Assembly: GCA_030522415.1 (NCBI GenBank)
Contig: CM060114.1
Location: 22,797,304 to 22,861,303, forward strand
Length of the DNA: 64,000 nucleotides
Direction of reading: 5' to 3'
Source of the DNA: Channallabes apus
Taxonomy: Eukaryota > Chordata > Actinopteri > Siluriformes > Clariidae
The translations under genes were made by a program, and so were the position numbers. Numbering within the stretch: the stretch's first letter is position 1; every line of letters begins with the position of its first letter. Below are positions 44,984 through 56,631 of this stretch, piece by piece. The notes below the pieces were generated by a model. It did no database searches. It had not been told where the DNA came from and saw only the letters and a program-made list of their open reading frames with translations.

Positions 44984-45493
44984 TCACTGATTAACTAGAC
45001 CTCTACTGAGCCTATGAGCTATACTACAGGAAATGAGAGCAGCACCTTCCCGAGAGGGATGGACATCGTCCCACCCTAACAGGCCAGCTTTGTCCTCAAA
45101 GGTCTTCCAGTTGTCTATGTAGCCCACATTATTTTCGGAGCACCACCTGGACATCCAGCGGTTCAGTGACCATAACCTGCTGTGAGCTATGTCGCCACGT
45201 CTCATTGGGATGGGACCAGAGCATATTACTTCATCGGACATCGCCTTCGCTACTTTAAACACCTTTGTAAAGTTATTCTTACTAACCTCTGACTGACGAA
45301 GGCGTATATTGTTAGCTCCAGCATGTACCACTATCTTAGAGAACCTGTGCTGTCCTAGAGCCCTAAGGTTACCTGCTATGTCCGGTGCTCTGGCTCCCGG
45401 GATACACCTAACCACTGCCGCCCCTAAAGGTCTAGCTAATTTCACGTGCCTCAGTATAGAGTCTCCTATAACCAGAGCTCTTTCAGGTTTCTC
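44984..45493 (-). pseudogene. LINE ORF1 with SGNH esterase-like domain
   Basis: Minus-strand text begins ERALVIGDSILRHVKLARPL (GDS block I), then KIVVHAGANNIRLRQ (block III) and GWDDVHPSREGAALIS (DxxH block V). These are the marks of the SGNH hydrolase fold found in ORF1 of CR1/L2-group LINEs. A stop lies just upstream (about 45495), so the N-terminus is missing and the LINE is 5' truncated. The ORF ends at 44984, about 100 bp before the ORF2 frame. Confidence 0.82.
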
Positions 45494-45559
45494 ATGCTAC
45501 AGACAGAGCAGTTACAGAATCCCAACTTGAGAATTTGCTGAGACAAACAGGCAGACAGA

Positions 45560-47190
45560 TTTTCAGAGTTAAGAACAAGTCCAAAAAGTGACAGGGTCAG
45601 ATTCACAAACATGAGCGGACTCACCTTGACTGCTTTCACCTTAGAAATGTGGAAGGTTGGGTTGAACAGGAGGATGAGACATAAAAGTGGGGAGCAAGAT
45701 TTTTGCAATCAATATGTAAAGGGACATCAGAGTTGACAAGGACCTAAAGGCACATTGTTTTGCTGAAAAATATTAGTCAGGCTGAACGGCACGAGCAAAT
45801 ATTCATTGGTCTCCAGTTGATGTGCTATAAGCAGCCTTCTATTCATTTCTATCTGTTATATTGACCAATTGCTGTGCGTTTTGAATGTAAACCTTCAAAC
45901 AGGAACAGGTGAATATAGAATCCTCTTGAAGAACCTTGAATGCAGAGGACATGAGAGGGAGAGTGTACTGTACTGTAGCTGTTTTTACTGTAATGTTTAG
46001 ACCTTGATAGATGATGGAGGGATGCAGAGAATAATATTTCTTCTTGACAAAAAGAAAAACTGCGCAAATAAGAGAGAAAGGTCAAATAATTCTATCTGCC
46101 AGAGAATTGTTTATGCATTTGTTCATTTCCTGTTTTTCTGGGTCTGACAGTGAGTTGAGTCTGCTGTAAGGGTTGTGGACCCAGGTTGATTGTTCAAGTC
46201 AATGAGGAGGTAATTATATAGGATGTGCTTTGTTAAACACCTTCCTGACATCCAAATATTCTGCTGGAACTATAGTGGTATCTAGGAGCTGATATTCCTT
46301 GATAGAAATGGGGGCTGGTGAGAAAGCAGTTATTACATACACAAACAAGGAGTTCTCCATCATGAAATCCTTCCACTTAGCCACTCAATATGTGGGCTGA
46401 GATTAGGATGTACCCAAAAACTACAGGTAGTAGAGCAGACTCAATAATACTTAAACTAGACATAGACATAATGATGTGGACTTGGTCAGTTACGTAAGTA
46501 ACTTGATGGAGCTAGTGATCATACAGAACTCTAACTTTAAACAGTTAAGGCAAGGATCTGGAATGTAAACCAATCTGTCTAGGTACTGAATTCAATAAAG
46601 TCAATGAATTCTGCTTTATCTGCTTAATCAACAGACACAGTATGAGCTTTGTCTTTTAAGTTGTGCCATTGTGAGGAGATGAAGGGAGACTGAGGAGGGC
46701 AGGGTTTGGCTTGCCAGTGCCATCCCCGCTGCCACTGAGGTTGTTCTTTTACCGGACAAGTCTACAGTATATTACTTACTATAAGACTAGAGTTTCCAAA
46801 ATAATGGCAGAAGTTGGCTTAAATGTACTGTTGACGTAATCAAGGGTTAACTTTGTTTGATGAATCTTGACTTATGGTCCACAAGAACAAATAGTGTGGC
46901 CTACAGAAAGATTGCTTTACATGGTGCTCCCAGAACTGCTGGTTTATCCTCATAGCCAGATTCATTAACTCATTCAACTGTTTGGGATGATCCCATACAG
47001 CTAATTCATCTTTTAGAAAATCTGAAAGCCCTCGGTAAACACCTCCATACGAATCATGTCTTTTCAAATGGCTGTCAGTGACATAGTCAGTAACAGATTG
47101 ATTATGACAGGTGGAATAAGTCACTTGAAGCCTCTTTCTCTGGCACAAGTGAATCAAATACCTTGCAAAGTTTTTGTACAAATTCCTCAA
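45560..47190 (-). mobile_element. Very old gypsy remains
   Basis: Near 45690-45600 the minus strand reads LFNPTFHISKVKAVKVSPL, like the end of a gypsy integrase. Near 47060-46900 it reads YGGVYRGLSDFLKDELAVWD then LMNLAMRINQQFWEH, like a Gag segment. The 800 bp between hold no readable RT. Order and spacing fit one decayed minus-strand element. Confidence 0.5.
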
Positions 47191-49698
47191 AAGAACTGGT
47201 GATTCACATTTCCATTTGGTTTTTCCTCAATCCGAACCCTTCCTGTGAGTTCTTAAAATATATAAGGTATTTCAGCCCAGTCTGAATATTGAAACATGAA
47301 AATCATAGACCATTAGGTTTGAAAAGCTTGATAAACAACCGGTTGGGGTTCCAGAATTGAGGTGGGAACAGATCGCTCTGGGTTCATTGACGTAAGAATC
47401 ATTGAAGATCAACTTAGAGCCTTGGGAATTCTTCTTGCAGCAGAAGTTGATGCATTCAGAAAACAGCAACTTAAATGAGGAAAAAGACGAGTAAACCATA
47501 AAAGCAGGAACAGATCAAGACACATAGTAATTAATAGTGAGCAGGCTCCCCTTTGTGGAATGCTTTAAGGTCAAAAGCTTAGTGAACAAAAAAAATGGGT
47601 GGTATAATGGGTGATATAACAAATGTGCTTGAGTTTTGTTGGACACCCAGTGTGGGCTTACAAGAAGATGTTTTAAAACCCTTAAAACTCAAGTGGCACA
47701 GATCAGCAACACAGCATAGGTCAATGACAATAAAAAAGTGCTTATATGAAAGCCTTGCTGTCATGTGTTAATAAGGACACTTCAGACATCAAACTGTGTA
47801 TTTACAGTAGGTTTTTGCATATGTCAGGTAGAACAAAAGTTATTATAACTTTTATAACACCTAATTTTTACCACTAACAGGGATATGAGAATGACATTGC
47901 AAAACGTATAACTGGGAACTGTATTAATTTTTTGATCATAGAAACATCCATAGAAACAAGTGATCATGTGTATATTTGATACTTTTTTTTTTATTTGCAG
48001 TCGTGTATAAGTTCATTTGTGTTTGTATAAATATTCACCATATTGCCTATTTTGTGCTGAAAATGATATACTGCTTTATACTGCACAATCCTGAGCCCTA
48101 TATATGTTTATTAAAAAACAGCAAAACAAGGAATGGCTAAAATACTGCAATAAAGAGTGGCTTAGGAGTTATAGTATTCCAGAGAAGGGGTTAGACAAAA
48201 CTTCTGGAAACTGTGCCATGTTGGCAGAATCAGCAGTAAAGGCAAATAGAATTACAGTACACATTGGGGCCTATTAAATGCCAATGAGTCCTGACCTAGA
48301 GGACAGTCCAGATCTGCCAGGGAGAATCACAGTGAAAAGTAGTCACTTTCACATAGAGATCATGATGTAAATCAGCTAAGAACTCCCCTCAACAGGCCAC
48401 CATTGCATTCCTGTTGTAATTTACACTGAACCCACTGGTGTTAAGATGCCTTACTTGTGCTGACATGCTTTGGCTAGCCTTGCACATTTAGATCACTCAT
48501 CAAATATCACACTCTGATCAAAGGGGAAGTTGCTTTCTCCCCAATTCACTACCATTTTTAATGAAATGATGCTTAATGTCGCGTTTAAGTTTGACTTTTG
48601 CCTTCAATAATTGGGTTGCATTTTGTTGTAACCAATCATAATGCAGAATGCAGAGTTTTCTTGCAAAAAGGAATATTTTTTTTTACATTTTACTATATAC
48701 ACATTAAATTACATCTAATTTACAAAATATTTACTATTTGTAAACCTCCCTATCGCGTGTTGCACATATCACATGTCTTAAAACACCAGACCACTATTCT
48801 CTGATGCCTCTGTCACCATCAATGCTCCCAGTTTAAAGTCAACAAAGTCTCAACAACAATGCAGATTAACATACTGTAGAATCGTAGGCTGCAAAAAAGA
48901 CACAATATTTCTGCCTTGAATAGGCTGCGTGAAAGAGGCTAGGGAGTTCATTGGGGGAAAAAAAGGGTTAAAGGGGTCCACTTTTCAAACTGCCAAACTT
49001 TTTTCACTTCGAGTACAATAATTCTATGAGCAGATGCCACCGGCAAGGCAGAGATTTTGTACTCCCTTGGTGATGGCTGTATTTGACCATCACAAAGTTG
49101 TCAAACAAAACTAGTACATGGCACTGTCTCAGAAGAATTTAAAAAAGAATTTGAAGGCTAGATTGACTGCCTGGTTGATGCCTTCTACTCTCATACTCAA
49201 GCTCCACACTGACCCTTTCAGGCACTACACTTCTGTGGTGACTATCTCTGTTCTGGCAAACCCTCTTTTCATATATAAAAAAGAAAAAAAACCTTTTATG
49301 CTTCCAGTGTATTTGAGCTTGTGCAGCTCTGAGATAAAAACGCATCTCTGTCATACATCACAGACTAATAAACTGCACTTCTGAAATGTCCGTCAGTCTA
49401 TCAGGCCCAAGGGGACTACAGTTGCAAATGCTGTTAACAATTCTAGCCTCATCAACAGGAACTGGTAGCAATCTGTCTGAATTTGACTGGTGAGCAAGTT
49501 GAAGGAGTGACAAAATGTCTTTCATTCTCAAAGAATCTAGCCTTACCTCAAATAACTGTATAGCCTGTCTTGGTATAAAATAAAAGATTAATTTTCAAGT
49601 TAACAGAAATCTAAGCCGTGGGATTTGTGCAAAAATGGTGGATGGATCCCATAATGGGCGGCAAATAACAGCCAGTTGTCCAATATGGCAGTATCCAT
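47191..49698. other. No gene seen
   Basis: AT-rich with scattered short ORFs (47272-47499, 48598-48804, 49118-49384) that have no recognisable motif. Confidence 0.4.
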
Positions 49699-49799
49699 AT
49701 ACAGGTGTATCTCAATAAATTAGGATATCATTTAAATGTTTATTATTATTTCTTTTATTTAAAAAGTGAAACTCATACAGTATACAATATAAATTCATT

Positions 49800-50176
49800 C
49801 ATTCATTCATTCATTTTCTATACCGCTTAATCCTGTTTTCAGGGTCGCGGGGGACCTGGAGCCTATCCCAGGAGACTTCGGGCACTAGGCGGGGTACACC
49901 CTGGACAGGTTGCCAATCCATCGCAGGGCACACACACATACACACACTCACACACCCAATCACACACTACGGGCAATTTAGGAACGCCAATTAGCCTAAC
50001 CTGCATATCTTTGGACTGTGGGAGGAAACCGGAGTACCCGGAGGAAACCCACCAAGCACGGGGAGAACATGCAAACTCCATGCACACAGAGACGGGAATC
50101 GAGCCTGGCCGGGGAATCGAACCCGGACCCTGGAGGTGTAAGGCGACAGTGCTAACCACTACATCACCGCGCCGCC
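49800..50176 (-). mobile_element. Full-length V-SINE-like element with target duplication
   Basis: Minus-strand head with A box (GTAGTGGTTAGCACTGTCG) and B box (GGGTTCGATTCC), the conserved body, and an L2-like tail ending in GAATGAATGAATG. ACAATATAAATTCATT (49784-49799) and ACAATATAGATTCATT (50177-50192) form a 16-bp target duplication with one mismatch. It is the reference copy for this family here. Confidence 0.92.
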
Positions 50177-50863
50177 ACAATATAGATTCATTACTGATAT
50201 ATTTTAGATGTTTATTTCTTTTAATTGGAATGATTATGGCTTACAGCCAAAATTCAGAATCTCAGAAAATTTTTATATTGTGAAAAAGTTAAATATTGGA
50301 GATTCATGGTGTTACAGTCCAATCAGCTAATTCACTCAAAACACCTGAGCCTTTAAATTATCTCTCAGTCTGTTTCAGTAGGCTACACAATCATTGGGAA
50401 GAAGGCAGACTTGACAGTTGTTCAGAAGATGACTGACAGCATGCACATGGAGGGTAAGGCACAAAATATAACTGCTACAGAAGCTGGCTGTTCACATAGT
50501 GCTGTATCCAAACACTTTAATGCAAAGTTAAATGGAAGCCCATCCATTTTGGGGAGATTCACAAGGAGTGGACTGCAGCTGGAGTCAGTGCTTCAGAAGC
50601 TAACATGCGCAGATTTACTGTATCCAGGACATGGGCTACAACTGTCGGATCCCTTATGTTAAGCTACTCTTTAACCAGAGACAATGTCAGAGGCATTGTC
50701 TCTTACCGCCTCCATGCTACAGTATACTGCATTGCTGCAATAATTCATGCAAAGAGAGCCCCGATCAAGTATTGAGTACTGTATATATTGCTACATTCTT
50801 TTTTTTTAATTCAGCTTTTATACGTAATTTTGACATTTTCTAAATTTAATACTGAATTTGGAA

Positions 50864-51108
50864 ACTCCGGGTCCTCCGGTTTCCTCCCACAGCCCAAAGA
50901 CATGCAGATTAGGCTAATTGGCGTTCCCAAATTGACCATAGTGTGTGAATGAGTGTGTGTGTGTGTGTGTGTGTGTGAGTGCTCTGCGATGGATTGGCAC
51001 GCTGTCCAGGGTGTACCCTGCCTTGTGCCCAGAGTCTCCTGGGATAGGCTCCAGGTCCCCGCGACCCTAAATACAGGATAAAGCGGTATAGAAGATGAAT
51101 GAATGAAT
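50864..51108 (+). mobile_element. V-SINE-like element, 5' truncated
   Basis: From CCTCCGGTTTCCTCCCACAG through GATTGGCACGCTGTCC to GAATGAATGAATAAT; the tRNA-like head is missing. It contains a (GT)n run at about 50943-50978. Confidence 0.9.
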
Positions 51109-52068
51109 AATACTGCATTTGGGGTTTTCATTAGCTGTTAAAAAAATTTAAATATATAATTCTGTGTGTAATGAAGCTATATAATCTATATAATGAGTTT
51201 TACTTTTGTAATTGAATTACTGAAATAAATAAACGTTTCTATGACATTCAAATTTATTGAGATGTATTTCTGTATCTCTGCTGGGTGTGGTGTATCACCT
51301 GATCCACATAGCAAGTTAAGGAGGCAACATCATAGCATGGTGCATGCTATGAAGTTGTATATTTGGGGTTGACACAAGGTTGATGGTTCTTATGACCGTC
51401 ATGCTGATAAAACAGGCTGTTGTTTAATGGATCCATGTACTGTAGCTGATTTATATCTATGCTGGTGTCTTGCTTCTGACAAGCTTCAGAAGGCTTCGTC
51501 TGCCTTAGGCCCAAAGACCGATCCTGGCACTTGCAGTACGTATATTCTTCAGATTTGATTTGCATGTACAGTACAGTATCTGCCAGCGTGAATAGTGATA
51601 ACTACACTTGCTGCCATCCAAAAGTTACATTTGTACAGAGCCACTCTATGTTCAGTTATAGATATCCCATTGTCAGGAGTATAAATCTCATAGAGGGATT
51701 GATAACTGCAGTTTGGACTGATTGTTTTAATGTGAAGTAGAAAAATGGCTTATAAATTAACTATGTGCCCAGTACAGTGGTCAAAATCAAAGCAAGTTTT
51801 TCCATAAGAAATAATGGAAACTCAAATTATTCGTTCCACAGCCCCAAAAAATAAATACATAAAAATAATTAATGCAAAATATAAAGTTAAAATTAAACAA
51901 ATTAACCTGACTTTACCTTATAAAAAATTAAAAATAAATCCAGACAGATAAGTGTTTCTGTTTATGCGTGCAGGCACTGTGTGTGTATGTGTGTGAAGTA
52001 AGAGGAGGAATCAGACTCCCTCTTCTCATTTTACACAGAAAATCTTTCTCCTCTCTTATTTGAATTTC

Positions 52069-52070
52069 AC

Positions 52071-52155
<85 letters not shown>
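52069..52155. repeat. (CA)n microsatellite
   Basis: About 86 bp with one AAC interruption, inside the large MITE. Confidence 0.95.
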
Positions 52156-52160
<5 letters not shown>

Positions 52161-52334
52161 AAACCCTGTTTTGTCAGAAAAATTAGCAAGGAACATTGCT
52201 ATTGACACTTGCGTGACCGCATACTAACGGAATCACTGCTGTTAAACAAACAAACAAAAGTTAAACAAACAAACAAATGAACCTGCACTTTACCTTCAAA
52301 AAGAATTGTGACAGAGAAGTGTCTCTGTGTAGAG

Positions 52335-52337
<3 letters not shown>

Positions 52338-52366
<29 letters not shown>
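52338..52366. repeat. (GT)n microsatellite
   Basis: About 28 bp. Confidence 0.9.
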
Positions 52367-52909
52367 CTGAAGCCGAGAGGGGGAGGGAGGGTTGTTTGGT
52401 GGGGTGGGGGTGGGGTGGTAGTGTAAAGGCGAGAGTGTGTGTGTGAAGAGGCACGGTGTAAAATTATGCACACGCACACAACGACAGAGAGGGACAAAAT
52501 GGATCTTTAACCTCTCTAATGAGACTTTCTTTTGCTTTACACGACCGCATACATGTGTGTTATAGGAAACAGTACATGTGCACTGTACACACGCGCTTAT
52601 AAACACAAAATAAAATCTGTTTTACATGCACACGTGGTCACAGTGTTATAGTAAACAGTACATGCATGCACAGATGTTGATTATACGCACTAAGACCCAG
52701 CAGGGGAGACGATTACCCACAATTCCACATTCAAGAGAGAGGAAAACCGTTGGCTCAGTTGTGATCACATGATTCTCGGCGTCAAAACAAGAAGTGCAGG
52801 CATGATACATGATACTCTGTACTTTTTTCAAGTCAAAATTTATTAAAAATCTTTGCTCGTCTTGCGAAACACTTGCAAACAGTGTTACTCGCACTGGTTC
52901 CACTGTATT

Positions 52910-53849
52910 ATAAAGCCAGATCAGAATGTAGCTGGTGTATATAAATTTAGTTCTTGGCTGCTAAAATTCTGTATATCTTCATCAGCTAAAACTATCAGTG
53001 ATGACATTAACATTGTTAGACTGCATGCAGGCCAAATCAAACTGCTTGTAATCCATCATGTTAGCTAAGCTAAGTCTCCTTAGTATCATCATTGAACTGG
53101 GACACAGTGTAATCCTTTGGGCAGAAGAGTACATTTGGTCCTGTCAGAGTATGAGAAGGACTTATGACAGGTTTGTGGCTTCTGTCCCATGCCCATTGAT
53201 TTCAGTTTAGCCATGTCTAGCACCAAGACATTTACATGCCTAAGGGAAAGGCAATCACATTCTCAGCACAATTTGCGGTTTGTGTTTAGAATGATTTACA
53301 ATGAGTGGGTTTCTTGATGTTGGTAAATATTTGGTTGGACTTCTAGTTAAAATATAATGCGAACAGTGTAAAAAAAGCAGACATGTGCCTTGAAGTATGA
53401 AACATAGTATAAGAAAACAAAACTGTAAACAAAACAGAACAGATGCAAGACACCAAATACAAAGAAGAACGTAAATAGTTTCCATAATCAGAACAAAACA
53501 CAAACTTCTGTGAAATTAAACTGAAACAGTGAACCCTGTAACTATGAGAAACAATGTCATAATAAAAGACCTGAACAGAATGCCAAAAATGCATGAAATA
53601 CAATGGGCGTGCAGCACCCTCCAGGAGACAGCCCTGGCAAAGAACTCCACAGTGAATTTAAAACTGTGTACATTTGTGAATGCTGAAATATTGGAGTGCA
53701 GGTTATATGGTTATATAAATATTATTATACTGTCTTGATAGTCAAACCTTGCAATCGCAGTGTTTTGTTTTCATATCTTAAATGAATGTGCTAGTCTGGA
53801 TATTATAACGCCATCACAATATGAAAGAATGAAAAGTGTGTGTGTATGT

Positions 53850-53881
<32 letters not shown>

Positions 53882-54535
53882 TTTCCTGTCATCTCCTGAA
53901 CTGACTGATATTTTCAAGTAAACCTATGAATAATGAGTGGTCACATGCTTATCTTTTCCAATCTCACAGAGGCTGTCTATTACTTTGAGTGTTTTGTCTT
54001 CTATGGATGTGTTAAAGACAGGTAGTTGACTGGGGAATAACACAGTAAAGTGCTACCTGTCAGTGTGTGAGTAATTGACATTTAGAGCATACCATAAGAT
54101 TGCGCCTTATCTATCACTCTCACATACAGTATTGCACCTCCACACAATATATACGGCCTTTTTATCATAAGAGATAAGAAATAATGATGTACATTTGGGT
54201 TTGTAATAACAGAGGCCATAGGAAACAGATAATTGAGTGTTATGGGAATGTCTGTTTTAGTTTAAGGCTATTCAATCTTTTATAAATGAAACTGGTCTAT
54301 TCTATCTTTCTAAATTATATTTCATAAGGGACATTGCACTTATATTTGCCTATGGATGAAAAATCTAATGAAGTACTGTAACTGGACACCTTGCTACAGT
54401 ATAGCTGCTGTTCAGATTATGGACTGATGGAAATGATTAACAAATGATTAACAAAAGATAAAAATATAGTAAAGTGAAAGCATGTAAATGAATTTTTACA
54501 TAGTGTGACTGGATACCTAATTTTTTGGACTGTCT
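52910..54535. other. No gene seen; one (GT)n array
   Basis: A GT array with A and T interruptions lies at about 53835-53882. ORFs at 53255-53603 have no recognisable motif. Confidence 0.4.
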
Positions 54536-54536
54536 T

Positions 54537-54625
54537 TTCAAATTCAAATTCAAATTTTATTGGTCACATACACAATCATACACAGTATAATATGTAGTGA
54601 AATGCTTTAGAGGTCTTGTAGAGGC
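54537..54625 (-). mobile_element. SINE tail fragment (AATAAAATTTGAATTTG family)
   Basis: On the minus strand AGCATTTCACTACATATTAT, then GTGTATGTGACC and AATAAAATTTGAATTTGAA; third copy of this tail in the window. Confidence 0.6.
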
Positions 54626-55550
54626 AATCAAAGCAGCGTTCAATGAAAAGTGCAAAAATAGTGGAGATAAGGAACATCCTTGTCAATACCTCTTTGTAGT
54701 TAAAATGTTTTTGAGCATCCATGGATTGTCATCCATTTGGAAAAGTGTTGCTTTATACAAATGAAAAACGTTAAATTATTTTTATATTTTCTGAGAAGTG
54801 TGATGAAAGCAGTTTGATTTATCAGTGAGGAGATTACAGCTCCAGTCTAATTGATAGAACTTTGCTTATGATCAAAGTTGGTTAACAATAAGGAGAAGTA
54901 GTTGGAACTTTCAATAGAGTTTTATCTGGTTTTAAAATAAGTGTCATGATGGCATCATAGATATATTCTTAAAAAAACATAGTTATTTTATAAGGGTAGG
55001 GGTCATTTATTCAGAGAAAAGTGGAGTGTCTGTAAATTCTGAATGACTTTAGTCATAGGTACAGTAGAGAGGCATAGTTCAGAAATGCTTGTCCCTCTAT
55101 TGGTGAGTTTCCTTTGTCTGGAATGTATACAGTAGGTTAGAATTAAAGATAATTTTTTTTTTTCTAAATAGTCTTCTAGGATAAATATAAGATTGATAGA
55201 TATTTTGTTCCCTGTTTCCAAATGAAACAAACAAACAAAAAAGGTTTTATATATTTATTTTGTGTGTATCTATGTGTGCGCAGAATTTGGCTTACATTTG
55301 TTCTAAGTAGTTTTAGTAGCACAATATTTTTCCCCCTAAAAGTAACTGACCATACAGTATGTATCAATTCTGTTTGTATCTTTTTTGTGAGAGAGAAGAT
55401 TTATGAAAAAATTTTTTAAAAGTTGGATCAAAGTACTATCCCTGATCAAAGAGTCGCTTGCTCTCTACATGTTATGGGATTAGTGGTGGATTCTTGAACT
55501 GTGACCAAGACCGAGTAGCAATTTTTGTGAACAAGATCCAGTGAAATTGC
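54626..55550. other. No gene seen
   Basis: AT-rich. Confidence 0.35.
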
Positions 55551-55633
55551 ACAGCCTATATCACTGTGTCAAACCAATAATTCTTTTTTTTTCAGCCTGT
55601 ATCACTGTGTCAAACTAATTCTTCTTTTTTTCT
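55551..55633. repeat. Small tandem duplication
   Basis: CAGCCTATATCACTGTGTCA and CAGCCTGTATCACTGTGTCA follow each other at about 42-bp spacing, each with a T-rich end. Confidence 0.7.
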
Positions 55634-56365
55634 TAATTAGTACTAAGTTATGCAGTAAATAAAATGTACTAGTTTTGCATGTCCCCATTAGTTTTCTTAA
55701 GAAAAAAATTAACCATGCTGTTTTGTCAATAGTAACAGCTAGGCTTCTGTCATACACTCTCAATCTGCGCCCGGCACTAGGACCCGGAAGTAAGACGGGC
55801 GCAAAACCAGGGGGATATTCTTCGTACGTTGCTTGAAACATCCGGGATGAACTGACACATCTAAGATGAGATCATCGTGCTAATTAAGACCTGGCTAAGT
55901 TGGTTCTTCGAGCACACCTGTTGTTGATGATTAGTATGGCCGGATTGAGTTGTCTAGGATTATTGTGCGTTCGTGCGTTGGTTTAAAAGGCGATATGCAT
56001 CGACAGTAGAAACACTGATCACAAGTCCTTTGATTGGTTGACGAAATGACAAAAGAACAAGCTAAATTTTTTTTGTAACACCTGTTATGCGCTGAAATGC
56101 TTCCCTGCCATGGATCCCCCCACCACACACACACACACACACATAATCGCTATCAAATATTATATTAGAACATAATATGCACATATGTTTTACAAATTCC
56201 ATGAGACAATAAAATAAAATAAGAAATATGAAAATAAATATGTTGTATATGGAAAATAGAAATATGAATGTTTTTTTCAAAAACATGTATACTTTTATAT
56301 TGTTTACTTTATAATAAAATTAGTTGTCCAATTTTTCATTATAAAAAAAATATTTTTATTATACA

Positions 56366-56412
<47 letters not shown>

Positions 56413-56573
56413 ATATTTGCATATTTATAACGAACCCTTGAAAAATAAATGTGTTACAAAATAAACATTATATAAGAATTTGAATTAATGGTCTTGAGGG
56501 CTGTCTCGTGCCTAGAGTTTATTATAATAATAGAAAACCTATGAATTTATGTTCTAATATAATATTTGATATC

Positions 56574-56628
<55 letters not shown>

Positions 56629-56631
<3 letters not shown>

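Larger units (their letters stand above)
49702..51272 (+). mobile_element. Tc1/mariner-like element carrying two SINEs
   Basis: TA dinucleotides (49700-49701 and 51273-51274) flank inverse ends CAGGTGTATCTCAATAAAT and ATTTATTGAGATGTATTTCTG. The transposase is decayed: 50380-50640 contains an N-terminal helix-turn-helix-like stretch (TEAGCSHSAVSKHF) but no DDE block could be read. The two SINEs sit in its left and right arms. Confidence 0.75.
51775..52905. mobile_element. Large MITE (1.1 kb) with internal duplications, TA flanks
   Basis: TA flanks CAGTGG...(51775) and ...CCACTG (52905). Its right end in inverse matches the start of the 374-bp MITE at 18801 (CAGTGGAACC, GCGAGTAAC, GCAAGACGAGCAAA). 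Inside, blocks around CCTG(CA)CTTTACCTT...AAGTGT(C/T)TCTG and ACCGCATAC...AAACAGTACATG recur, so the interior has expanded by duplication, along with CA and GT arrays. No transposase. Confidence 0.75.

Noticed and set aside
47272..47499. Protease relic belonging to the old gypsy at 45.6-47.2 kb
   Set aside because: The order would be wrong (upstream of Gag on the same strand) and the motif similarity is too weak.
50411..50662. Small host gene of 83 aa
   Set aside because: It lies between Tc1-like terminal repeats and looks like the decayed start of the transposase.
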